Assembly (NCBI GenBank): GCA_026127935.1
Contig: JAJSLL010000012.1
Location: 1-56,211, forward strand
Direction: 5' to 3'
DNA: 56,211 bases
Source: Thermoplasmatales archaeon
GTDB lineage: Archaea; Thermoplasmatota; Thermoplasmata; Thermoplasmatales; GCA-001856825
Both the position numbers and the translations under genes were made by a program. Within the stretch, counting starts at the first letter, position 1. The number at the start of each line of letters is the position of its first letter. Positions 1 to 8,639 of this stretch are shown here, one piece after another. The notes beneath the pieces are model-generated. The model did not search any database and had not been told where the DNA came from. It was given only the letters and a program-made list of their open reading frames with translations.

Positions 1-3000
1 ATACTCCAGTATCTGCACTGTTGAATGTTGCAGTTGCAGTCTGACCGTTGCCGCTGTCTCCCGTTATTGCTCCAGTGGAATCATACCACTGCCATGTGAA
101 GGAGCCAGTGCCACCTGTAGCAGTTGAGGTAACAATAATCGATTGACCTGAGTCTATCGTTGCTGACTGAGGTTGGACTGTTATTGAAGGATTAGAATCC
201 ACCACTATAGGTACTGAAGCAGTAATAACGAGATGCAGGGTAGTTCCCGTATCCGTGACGTTGAGCCATACTTTGTAGGTGCCGGGAGTTGTTTCTGAGA
301 AGGAGTATGTGGATGACGCTCCAACTACGGTGGAACTGCCACCGATGGTCCAGGAGTAGATGTATGAGCCCGAGCCTCCGCTCACTGCAGGCGTCAGTAG
401 CACGCTTTGGGAAGAATCGACCGTTGCAGTCGACGGAGAGATAGTTACTGTAGGAGCCGCATTAACAGTTATAGATATAGAAATCGGAGAGAGAGCATAA
501 TTAGGAGAGGTTCCTGTATCGGTCACGTTCAGCCATATTGTGTAAGTTCCAATCGTCGATTCTGAAAAAGTATAGCTAGTTCCCGTACCCAAGATTGATT
601 TACTTCCACCGAGCGTCCATGAATACGAGAACTGACCAGAGCCCCCTTGTGAAGTAGTAGTAAGAGGCAAGGACTGTGATTCATATATTGTCGCAGATGA
701 GGGAGAGACGGAAACAGAAGGGGCAGAGTTCATGGTAACAACTGCTACATCGGAAGTAACTGATTGTCCCGTTGAATCCTTGAAAATAACATAATAACTT
801 CCCGCTTGGGGCGGAGTGAAGGTTGCTGCAGTACCGCTTCCTGATGCATCGGATATGGGAGTTCCACTAGTAGTGGTTCCGGAATACCATTGCCAGGTAT
901 ATGACCCACTCCCGTACTCGACCGTAGACGTCAGGGCAATGGTGAATTGTTGGTCGGGATCAATGGAATAAGATTGGGGCTGCTCTGATATCAGAGGAGG
1001 TGAAACGACAGTTACAGTGACGGAAGAAGCAGAAGACACTCCTGCAGCATCAGTTACCGTCAGGGTAACTACATAAGTATTGGGTACCGTGAAACTGAAG
1101 GTATTTCCAGGATTTGCTGACTGTGCCCATCCGGACGTTGGACTGACAGTATATGAATAGGCGAAAGGAGAAGTTCCACCCTGAGTCTGATTTGTAAATG
1201 TTACAGAATTGCCGGAATCAATTTGAGTGACAGGGGACGAAAGGGCAACGGATAGCTGGGGGCTGACCGTAACAGATATGGGAGTGGAATAAGCAACCGT
1301 TGACGAGCTGTCTGTAACCTTCAACTCAAAGAGCCAGGTCCCAATAGTCGAAAGAGTACCAGTTGAGATAATAGAAGCAGAGAGATCGTTTGAAGTTGCA
1401 GGGAAAGAATTACCAAGATCTACGTAGCTGGCGAAATTTGGTGGTTCTTCCAGCCATTGACCAGTGTAGGGAGGAATGCCGCCATTTATAGATACTGCGG
1501 TGAGAGTGGTGGATTGTCCTTCATCTATGTTTGAAAATCCATAAACCGCAACTGTTGCACTCAATAGAGCATTGATGGTGACCGTTTCAGTGAACGATAC
1601 GGATACACCACTTGAGTCGGTTACAGTCACTGTGACGTCATAGGTTCCAGAAGTACTGAATGTTATCTGGTTTCCAGAAGTACTATAGCCGCTAGGGACA
1701 GGTTGCCCAGTCGATGTGGCAACTGTCCATGAATAACTGAACGGTGCAATCCCATAACCAGACTCGACTGTCGCGTACAACGGAGTTCCTACAGTTGCCG
1801 TGGTTGGCGATATTGATATCGCAGAAGTCGTCAGAGGCAAAGACGGGTGCAGGACTATTATCTCTGCAGTGGCCACAGGGGCTAGTTTACGATTTTGGTC
1901 CTTAACAAACAGATAGAGATAATAGATTCCATAACTGGATGGAATGTATGTGAAATTAGCTTTTGGAAGAGAGGTAGTGTTTTCGCTAGAAAATGAATGG
2001 TGGTCTTGTTGCCAATGCGGGAAGTTGGAAGTCACGTACCACGCATATGTGTAAGGAGAGGCGCCCCCTGTCCAATTTGCGTAAAAGGTTAGTTGTTCTC
2101 CAAGATCCGCACTTACCGTAGTTGGAGTAAGCGTGACCTGTGTGACACTGGGTTGATGACTCTCTCGTGAGTATATCTGTGATACGGCCATTACCCATGC
2201 TGAAGAACTCGCGCTGTTTACGAATAAGTAGACGTAGTATTGTCCATTATCATTGGGTACGAAACTGAAAGTGGCAGAATTCCCATTAGTATAGTTGTAG
2301 GAATTCAATTGTAGGATGTACGGAGTGCTTATAGGTTCCTTTTTAACGACCATCCAGGCGTATGAGTATTCCGCTGTTCCTCCACTCCAGTTCCCAGTGA
2401 AGGTTATAGGAACTCCAGAGTCGGAATTTGCATTTACAGAAGATGGAGATATTGTTACTGAAGTAACCCCTGGCGTGCCAGGGAGAAGAATTATTTGTGA
2501 ATACCCGACCAGGAAATCTCCTTGGCTGTTATGTCTATTGCTATCCGTCGGTGTCAAGTAGAGATACAGGTAGTAGATTCCATATGAACTGTAAATGGGG
2601 TTGAAAGTGAAATCTGCAGACGTTGCAGGGGTTGTATTGAAAGAGTCAATTTGATTGAACTCTCCGTTATAATACGACTTCCAGTTTATTGGGCTGTTTG
2701 TTATTTCCCAGGCGTAGTTGTAAGCATTAAAACTACCAGTCCAGTTCCCTACAAAAGTAATGGGTTGTCCGGTGTACATAACCGAAGTAGTTGGAGTTAG
2801 GGTCACACTTTGAAGGCCCGTTTGATAATTTTGGGGGCCCTGATCGTTTCCCTGTCTGTCTCCATTCTGATTATTCGTTACAGTAACTATTGAAGTGGCA
2901 TTCAATCCAGCACCTGTGCCTGTTCCGTTCACTGTCAGAAGAATCTTATAAGTTCCAGAGTGGTCAGGTGCAAAACTGAAACTGGCACCATTTCCAGTTG

Positions 3001-3607
3001 TAGAGCTTGTGTAATAACTCAAATTGTGGTTGTTAGCGTGAGAAAGGAAGACCTGCCAGAGATACGTAAATGGAGCTGTCCCTCCTGTCCAGCTGCCCTG
3101 GAAATTTATGGACTGTCCTATGTAGAGACTAGAGGAGGTAGGGGAAAGAGTGATAGAAGTGAGAGTATACAACTGGGTAAAATTGAATGTATTTCCGGTA
3201 CTGGAATGGTCCAGTGACGTTGTATTACCTTGATTCGCTGAAATCGCTGAGGTGTTTAAATTCAGACTTGGTAAAGCGTTCAACTGGGATTGTAAATACT
3301 TCGAATTCTGTGCTGGATTTGAGGGGGCAAACGATCCAGATTTTGATAAATTGAGATTTGTGGTTTGAGAGACAGCCGAAGCGGGCCATGTCTTAACCAC
3401 CTTGCCGCTTTGAACTTTCTCGTAATAACTAGTGTTCTGACCGCCCATACTGGTAGTCACCAGGTAAACGTGACTCCCATTTGATTTGGAATGGGAACTG
3501 GCACTAGGATAATAGACAGCGCCAGAAAACGAAGAAACGACCATAACAATGACTATAATAAGCGCTACAGCTACGACTAATAACTTTGTGTACTTTTTGT
3601 TTGACAC
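1..3607 (-). CDS. Giant secreted PKD/Ig-like repeat surface protein (C-terminus beyond window)
   Basis: The frame is open from the GTG at 3607 to the left edge, giving at least 1202 residues. The N-terminus has a lysine-rich start and a hydrophobic stretch (LLVVAVALIIVIVMVV, about residues 8-23), a signal peptide or membrane anchor. After a Ser/Asn/Gln-rich spacer come about eleven beta-sandwich domains of roughly 90-110 residues. They carry the PKD/Ig-like pattern of a W-T-G-G-T-x-P-F-x-Y-x-W type core, followed by an F-S/T-F strand and a G-T-Y-x-V strand. Late domains are close to each other: a strand ending LNVTDTGT occurs twice. Many N-x-S/T sites fit a glycosylated cell-surface protein or adhesin. 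An in-frame ATG at 3640 exists, but it lies on the TATA-like box at 3638-3648, so I prefer the GTG start with a short leader. No enzymatic domain is visible in the part present. Confidence 0.85.
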   Translation of the reverse strand, partial: MSNKKYTKLLVVAVALIIVIVMVVSSFSGAVYYPSASSHSKSNGSHVYLVTTSMGGQNTSYYEKVQSGKVVKTWPASAVSQTTNLNLSKSGSFAPSNPAQNSKYLQSQLNALPSLNLNTSAISANQGNTTSLDHSSTGNTFNFTQLYTLTSITLSPTSSSLYIGQSINFQGSWTGGTAPFTYLWQVFLSHANNHNLSYYTSSTTGNGASFSFAPDHSGTYKILLTVNGTGTGAGLNATSIVTVTNNQNGDRQGNDQGPQNYQTGLQSVTLTPTTSVMYTGQPITFVGNWTGSFNAYNYAWEITNSPINWKSYYNGEFNQIDSFNTTPATSADFTFNPIYSSYGIYYLYLYLTPTDSNRHNSQGDFLVGYSQIILLPGTPGVTSVTISPSSVNANSDSGVPITFTGNWSGGTAEYSYAWMVVKKEPISTPYILQLNSYNYTNGNSATFSFVPNDNGQYYVYLFVNSASSSAWVMAVSQIYSRESHQPSVTQVTLTPTTVSADLGEQLTFYANWTGGASPYTYAWYVTSNFPHWQQDHHSFSSENTTSLPKANFTYIPSSYGIYYLYLFVKDQNRKLAPVATAEIIVLHPSLPLTTSAISISPTTATVGTPLYATVESGYGIAPFSYSWTVATSTGQPVPSGYSTSGNQITFSTSGTYDVTVTVTDSSGVSVSFTETVTINALLSATVAVYGFSNIDEGQSTTLTAVSINGGIPPYTGQWLEEPPNFASYVDLGNSFPATSNDLSASIISTGTLSTIGTWLFELKVTDSSSTVAYSTPISVTVSPQLSVALSSPVTQIDSGNSVTFTNQTQGGTSPFAYSYTVSPTSGWAQSANPGNTFSFTVPNTYVVTLTVTDAAGVSSASSVTVTVVSPPLISEQPQSYSIDPDQQFTIALTSTVEYGSGSYTWQWYSGTTTSGTPISDASGSGTAATFTPPQAGSYYVIFKDSTGQSVTSDVAVVTMNSAPSVSVSPSSATIYESQSLPLTTTSQGGSGQFSYSWTLGGSKSILGTGTSYTFSESTIGTYTIWLNVTDTGTSPNYALSPISISITVNAAPTVTISPSTATVDSSQSVLLTPAVSGGSGSYIYSWTIGGSSTVVGASSTYSFSETTPGTYKVWLNVTDTGTTLHLVITASVPIVVDSNPSITVQPQSATIDSGQSIIVTSTATGGTGSFTWQWYDSTGAITGDSGNGQTATATFNSADTGV

Positions 3608-3637
3608 TTGATTGGAAATTGCGGAAGAGTATAAAAA

Positions 3638-3648
3638 CATTTATAAGC
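3638..3648 (-). promoter_or_regulatory. TATA-like box of the PKD surface protein
   Basis: On the minus strand this reads as a TTATAAAT-type box. Transcription starting about 26 bases from its centre would begin near 3617, some 10 bases before the GTG at 3607. It therefore argues against the upstream in-frame ATG at 3640. Confidence 0.55.
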
Positions 3649-3957
3649 AATGAACCAAAGTTAAGGTTAATTAAATCAATTCTTGAGTCTGAATAGGACA
3701 AATTCTTGTGCGTTCCAGTCATCGAGAATGGTCTGTCATCTTCAAATTGAGATGAAGTCACGGGCGCCATTTGGTGCGATCATGACTGAATTGATGCCTT
3801 TAAAATAGAGCAAAAGCCTATGGCTTCAATTTGCCTAGGTAGAGATGGAATTTTTTTTCTTTAAGGTTCTGGTCTTTCAATATTATAAGTCCTAGTCTAT
3901 TCTTATTCAAAACTTAGTTTTGACAAAGTTTAATTATAGTTCACGCTATATAAGGAT
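3641..3957. other. Divergent intergenic region between two surface-protein genes
   Basis: There is no convincing gene in these 317 bases. The region holds the promoters of both divergent genes. At 3755-3787 there is an imperfect inverted repeat, with AGTCA and TGACT outer arms and GCGCC-ATTT-GGTGC at the centre. At 3850-3857 there is a run of eight T residues on the plus strand. The inverted repeat could be an operator or a small structured RNA, but nothing in the sequence decides this. Confidence 0.5.
3929..3938 (+). promoter_or_regulatory. TATA-like box for the ETGLP-repeat surface protein
   Basis: TTTAATTATA is centred about 25 bases upstream of the GTG start at 3958, so the transcript is probably leaderless. 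A second AT-rich TATATAA at 3947-3953 is too close to the start codon to act as the TATA box for it. Confidence 0.5.
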
Positions 3958-6900
3958 GTGAAAGAAATTCGAAAGAAAATCACTCTTTTATCGGTACTGG
4001 TAGTGACATCGTTTGTTCTTTTCTCTGCCCTAAGTTCTTCATTAATTCTATCTGAGGGCCAAACTGCTAACTTGGCTCCTTCTTCAGCGGCAAACAACGT
4101 GAACTACAACGGTTCTGCTTTTCAATCTGTAGCCCGAATTCCTTTCGCATATGGAAAAGGTCTAGGGGGTGCTTTTGATCCGTGGCAAAGTATTGGATAT
4201 CAAGCCTTGAGCAAATCTCCATCGGTCGAGAACCCAGTTGCCAAATATACAGTGAACTTCACTGCTACCAATAAACTGAGCGGTGAGAAATGGAGCGTTT
4301 ATGTATACACTAATCTTGCACTTTCTGTACCCGATCTCCCTCTATACAACACTATCTATCATGAGTCATATGGACTGATCTTTTCAAGTAACGCAACATC
4401 CTCTAGTATCTCCGGGTCAATTGCGGCAGGTACATATTATTACTATGCGGGTCCAACCTCAACTCTTTCTGGCCCTTATAAATTAATTGTGTCTGGGAAC
4501 AAGTCTGTTTCAATCCTTTTCCCTGCACTCCATAGCGCAACATTTACTGAAACTGGCCTTCCCTCAGGAACCATATGGACCGTTTATGCTTCATCTAGTC
4601 AATCTAATGGAAATATGACTATCTTATCAGAATCATCCGGCAACAATACCATATTAGCTTCTCTTCCCGACGGCTACTACAGTTTCGCATTTGGACCCGC
4701 GTCAACTGTGATTGAGTCTTATTCGTTTGCAATTTCTGGATCGAACATAGACAAACAGATAAATTTTCCCGCTCTGTATCCAACAGTCTTCAAGGAATCT
4801 GGTCTCCCTACTGGTTCTTCATGGCAACTTTTTGGAGAAACCACAACCCCTAATGCTTATTCTTTGAACACTTTCTTTGTCGATACAGCAAGTCAGTCCT
4901 CAGTTACGATTTACCTTCCGAACGGAGTCTATTACTATCAGCCAACATTTGAACGGACTACTTTCACCGAACCTTCATCCATCTATGTGAGTGGAAGCAT
5001 TCAGAATGTATCGATCAGCTTTCCCTCACTGACGCATTTCACAATTTATACAACGGGATTAGCAACGGGATTAAGCTGGCAGATCTCAGTTTATTCCACC
5101 GATGGAACGATATCAGCCCTGAATTCTAGTTATAATTCAAGCTTGACTCTGGAAATTCCTTCTGGGTCCTTTACCTACACCGCTGGTGAAGGGAGTTCGT
5201 ACTTCCTCAGTGGTGATTTCAACGTGACCTCTACCAATTCTTCTATTTCGATTACACTTCCGCAAACTCACAGAATTAATTTTCTGGAAACAGGGCTATA
5301 CAGTGGGATGGATTGGAGTGTTACTGTGTTCGGATCGGGACATACAACCGTTTTTAGCAACTCAACTCTAGATCCATCTTCAACCATTGATCTCCCGACA
5401 GGAACGTACAGTTATTCTGTATCTGAGGGCACAATGGGAACAGTGCTATTCCATCAATCCCAGTCTGTTTACTCCTCTTCGACTTTTACCCTCGGAACTT
5501 CTAACCTCAACGTTTCTATATCATTCCCAGAACTCTTTGCGACGACTTTCTCAGAAACGAATCTGAGATCTGGTATTTTGTGGGGAGTCGGAGTGTACTC
5601 ATCCACTTCAGCCACTGGCTTTTCTGAGGTCTTCTACAACACATCCTCAAGTAATGCTAACGTCACAGTGTATCTTATCAATGGATCATTCTACTATTCG
5701 GTTGAAGAGGCTAGTTCATATATCTATCCATCCGTGAATACGTTCAGTGTTGCGGGAATCAAACAGACAATAGACTACCACTTTTCCTCCCTATACCAGG
5801 CATCGTTCTCCATAGAGGGATTAAAGCCTTCCAACTCGTGGTACCTTACCGTAGACGAAACCAATTATTCAGTCGTCTACAGCAATTCTTCCTCTTTTGC
5901 AGTGATGAATGCATACCTTCCAAATGGTTCCTACATATATACTATGACTACCACGTCTAAACTAACAACCACCAATTCTTTCTCAGTTAATGGAAGTGCT
6001 CTATCAGTCCCAATTTCGGTGGCAGCAAGTTATTCAATCAAGTTCACAGAGTCTGGGCTTCCGTCCGGTGACCTTTGGTACGTCTCTCTTAATGGAACTT
6101 ATAGTTTCTCCACAAATTCAACCATACAAGTGAGTGAACCCAATGGTACCTACCTGTATTCTGTTGTCAGCTCAAGCTATATAGCGACCCCCGGTAATGG
6201 ATCATTCACTGTTGCTGGGAATGATGTGTCTATTGAAGTCAAATTTACCTCATCGCAGACGATCTATACTATCACCTTTTCAGAGACTGGATTGGCAAGC
6301 GGTATTCCCTGGTACATCACCATTTCAAATTCAACTCTCTCATCAATTTATAGTTCGATAGTTCTGCAGGAACCGAACGGAACTTACTCGTACGAAATAA
6401 ATGCCTCTGGGTTCACACCAACCCCATCTGCTGGGTTGTTGAGAGTTAATGGTGCAAACCAGACAGTATCAGTAGTCTTTGCTGTGTCAATACCGGCCTC
6501 AAGATACGGAATCACTTTTTCCGAGATAGGACTGACTACGGGGACAAAATGGTCCGTATCTCTCACGAACTCCACTAATTCTGGCAAGGTCATTGGCACT
6601 ATCAGTACTTCTGCGGAAAGTATAGATGTGTATGGTATCACATACGACAGTTCCAACAAGTACCTCTATGCCTCAGGGATATTCGAGAACTCTTCTTCTC
6701 CGACAAAGCACGCGGGAGTAGTCGTGGTCATAAGTCCTGTCACAAATAGCATAATCTCAACGATAAATGTCGGATCACTTCCCGAAACGAGCGTTTACGA
6801 TCCTTACAACGGCTACTTGTATACAGCCAACTCTTTATCCAACAACGTCTCCGTGATAAACACAGCGACAGAGACTGTAATAGCTACCATACCGGTTGGA

Positions 6901-8505
6901 AATGGACCAGTTGGAATCACCTACTCGTCCACGAATCATTACGTCTATGTAGCAAACAGCGCCTCAGGTACGGTATCAGTGATAAATAGTTCGGCTAATG
7001 CAGTATTTACCACTATCACTGTCACAAGCTCAGGAGGGACACTTGCGGGTGCAGTTTTTGATCCGTCAAATGGGAACGTATATGTTGGAGGATTCAACAA
7101 AACGTCCCTTGTGGATTCTGTCTACGTAATAAGTACAGCAACGAACAAAGTAATTGCAAATATCTCTGGTGCCGCATACTTCGGAATATTCGATTCAGAG
7201 AATGGTTACCTATACTTCACAGACAACGCACTTAACTCGGTTCTGGTAGTCGACGGGTCGACGAACAAGGTTGTAACTACAATAGACTTGCCCACTCATT
7301 CGTCACCGATAGGGATTGCTTACAATTCTTACGACCACAACGTCTATGTGGCTGAACAGAACTCGAGCTCTCTTGCGGTCATAAGTTCACTTACTAACAC
7401 TGTGATTGCAAATCTGGACGTCACAGGATCTCCGCTTTTCCCAACATACGATCCTTCGACACACAGCATCTATCTGTCCAACTACCTGGTTGGAGGGATC
7501 CAGGTCATTTCCTCCTATGGAGGGGTAAGCACTATACAGACTGCGACGGGCGTTTCCATTCAGTTTTCTGAACCAAATGGGACCTATTTCTACAGCATAG
7601 GAAGCATCAACGGCTATGGCGTGGAACCCCAATCCGGTTCTCTGGTCGTGAACGGTTCTTCACTGACACAGAGTGTCGCGTTTTCCGCCGTCGCGGGATA
7701 TGAAGTTACCTTCTCTCAGACGGGATTACGAGCTGGAGTTACTTGGTCGGTAACGCTGGGACCTAGAACTCAAACATCCACTTCTTCCACCATAACTTTC
7801 ACTGAGATCAATGGATCCTACTCCTACAAGATTTCCAACGTTTCTGGCTACGTCGTGTCTCCAACCTCTGGAGAGGTTACGGTCAGTGGGTCATCAATCA
7901 CCAAGACAATCACGTTTTCCGAACTCTTTTCGGTGAACTTCAATGTTTCCAATCTTCCTGTAGGAGCTATATGGACCGTGACTCTTGATGGTACCGGAAT
8001 TTCATCAAACGGGAGCAAGATTACTTTCATGGAGGTTAATGGTACGTATTCGTTCTCTGTGAATTCAACGGCAAACTACAAGATTTCGCCGTCATCAGGT
8101 ACTATAACGGTTAATGGTGCATCGGTCAATGAGCCAGTGCAATTTTCACCACTTCAAGCTCCAATATATCTGACTGGGACTATTACGCCTAGCAATGCGA
8201 CTTTGTACGTGAATGGACAACTGGTTCCCACTGTCAATGGAACTTTCAATGTCTCAGTTCAGCCAGGTAGCTATGAAATAAAAGTGAGCTTGACAGGTTA
8301 CAAGACTTACTTTAACAACATCAGTGTATCATCAAACCAGACCCACATTTCTGCTCTGACTATAACGCTTGGCAAGATTTTACCTACGCCGAAGTTGCCT
8401 ATCTCCGAGATCGCCATAATAGTAGTGGTTGTTGTTGCTATAATTGCACTGGCCATCGCCGCAATAATGCGGAATCTGGGGAAAAACAGAAGTAAGAACG
8501 ACTAA
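3958..8505 (+). CDS. ETGLP-repeat surface protein with nested YVTN beta-propeller and C-terminal membrane anchor
   Basis: This is a 1515-residue secreted or membrane-anchored protein. Residues 8-33 form a signal peptide. About twelve repeats of 80-100 residues follow. Each opens with a F-x-E-x-G-L-x-x-G-x-x-W-x-V strand (for example FTETGLPSGTIWTV and FTESGLPSGDLWYV) and continues to an N-G-T/S-Y-x-Y strand and a V-x-G-x-x-x-x-V-x-F ending. In the repeat starting near residue 850 the loop after WSVSL holds about 320 residues of YVTN-type propeller blades (motifs such as YLYTANSLSNNVSVIN and YVYVANSASGTVSVIN). The repeat resumes at FSEPNGTYFYS near residue 1203. A PEGA-like domain lies around residues 1401-1470 and a transmembrane helix around 1482-1505, followed by a basic tail. 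N-x-S/T sites are abundant. Such repeat proteins are typical of Thermoplasmata envelopes. The ligand is unknown. Confidence 0.9.
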   Translation: MKEIRKKITLLSVLVVTSFVLFSALSSSLILSEGQTANLAPSSAANNVNYNGSAFQSVARIPFAYGKGLGGAFDPWQSIGYQALSKSPSVENPVAKYTVNFTATNKLSGEKWSVYVYTNLALSVPDLPLYNTIYHESYGLIFSSNATSSSISGSIAAGTYYYYAGPTSTLSGPYKLIVSGNKSVSILFPALHSATFTETGLPSGTIWTVYASSSQSNGNMTILSESSGNNTILASLPDGYYSFAFGPASTVIESYSFAISGSNIDKQINFPALYPTVFKESGLPTGSSWQLFGETTTPNAYSLNTFFVDTASQSSVTIYLPNGVYYYQPTFERTTFTEPSSIYVSGSIQNVSISFPSLTHFTIYTTGLATGLSWQISVYSTDGTISALNSSYNSSLTLEIPSGSFTYTAGEGSSYFLSGDFNVTSTNSSISITLPQTHRINFLETGLYSGMDWSVTVFGSGHTTVFSNSTLDPSSTIDLPTGTYSYSVSEGTMGTVLFHQSQSVYSSSTFTLGTSNLNVSISFPELFATTFSETNLRSGILWGVGVYSSTSATGFSEVFYNTSSSNANVTVYLINGSFYYSVEEASSYIYPSVNTFSVAGIKQTIDYHFSSLYQASFSIEGLKPSNSWYLTVDETNYSVVYSNSSSFAVMNAYLPNGSYIYTMTTTSKLTTTNSFSVNGSALSVPISVAASYSIKFTESGLPSGDLWYVSLNGTYSFSTNSTIQVSEPNGTYLYSVVSSSYIATPGNGSFTVAGNDVSIEVKFTSSQTIYTITFSETGLASGIPWYITISNSTLSSIYSSIVLQEPNGTYSYEINASGFTPTPSAGLLRVNGANQTVSVVFAVSIPASRYGITFSEIGLTTGTKWSVSLTNSTNSGKVIGTISTSAESIDVYGITYDSSNKYLYASGIFENSSSPTKHAGVVVVISPVTNSIISTINVGSLPETSVYDPYNGYLYTANSLSNNVSVINTATETVIATIPVGNGPVGITYSSTNHYVYVANSASGTVSVINSSANAVFTTITVTSSGGTLAGAVFDPSNGNVYVGGFNKTSLVDSVYVISTATNKVIANISGAAYFGIFDSENGYLYFTDNALNSVLVVDGSTNKVVTTIDLPTHSSPIGIAYNSYDHNVYVAEQNSSSLAVISSLTNTVIANLDVTGSPLFPTYDPSTHSIYLSNYLVGGIQVISSYGGVSTIQTATGVSIQFSEPNGTYFYSIGSINGYGVEPQSGSLVVNGSSLTQSVAFSAVAGYEVTFSQTGLRAGVTWSVTLGPRTQTSTSSTITFTEINGSYSYKISNVSGYVVSPTSGEVTVSGSSITKTITFSELFSVNFNVSNLPVGAIWTVTLDGTGISSNGSKITFMEVNGTYSFSVNSTANYKISPSSGTITVNGASVNEPVQFSPLQAPIYLTGTITPSNATLYVNGQLVPTVNGTFNVSVQPGSYEIKVSLTGYKTYFNNISVSSNQTHISALTITLGKILPTPKLPISEIAIIVVVVVAIIALAIAAIMRNLGKNRSKND

Positions 8506-8528
8506 AAATGGAAAGCAAATATTCTACT

Positions 8529-8543
8529 AATTTTTTTCATTTT
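8529..8543 (+). terminator. T-rich terminator after the surface protein
   Basis: A run of seven T residues (8531-8537) and a second short T run lie about 25 bases after the stop at 8505. This fits the oligo-T termination signals of archaeal genes. Confidence 0.5.
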
Positions 8544-8611
8544 CGATTTCCAACAATTTAAGGGGAAACTGTCGTTTCAGATTCCTGATATTCCAATCTC
8601 CGTTGATACCA

Positions 8612-8619
8612 TTTATATT
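8612..8619 (+). promoter_or_regulatory. TATA-like box for the CocE-type hydrolase
   Basis: TTTATATT is centred about 25 bases upstream of the GTG at 8640, so transcription probably starts at or next to the start codon. Confidence 0.5.
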
Positions 8620-8639
8620 GTTGCCTGAATTACTCTTTC

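Noticed and set aside
3504-3770. 88-codon minus-strand frame overlapping the start of the PKD surface protein
   Set aside because: It lies in a different frame from the long coding region, has no family features, and overlaps the promoter and signal peptide.
6384-6659. 91-codon minus-strand frame inside the ETGLP-repeat gene
   Set aside because: It is an antisense shadow of repeat coding sequence. Similar shadows occur at other repeats.
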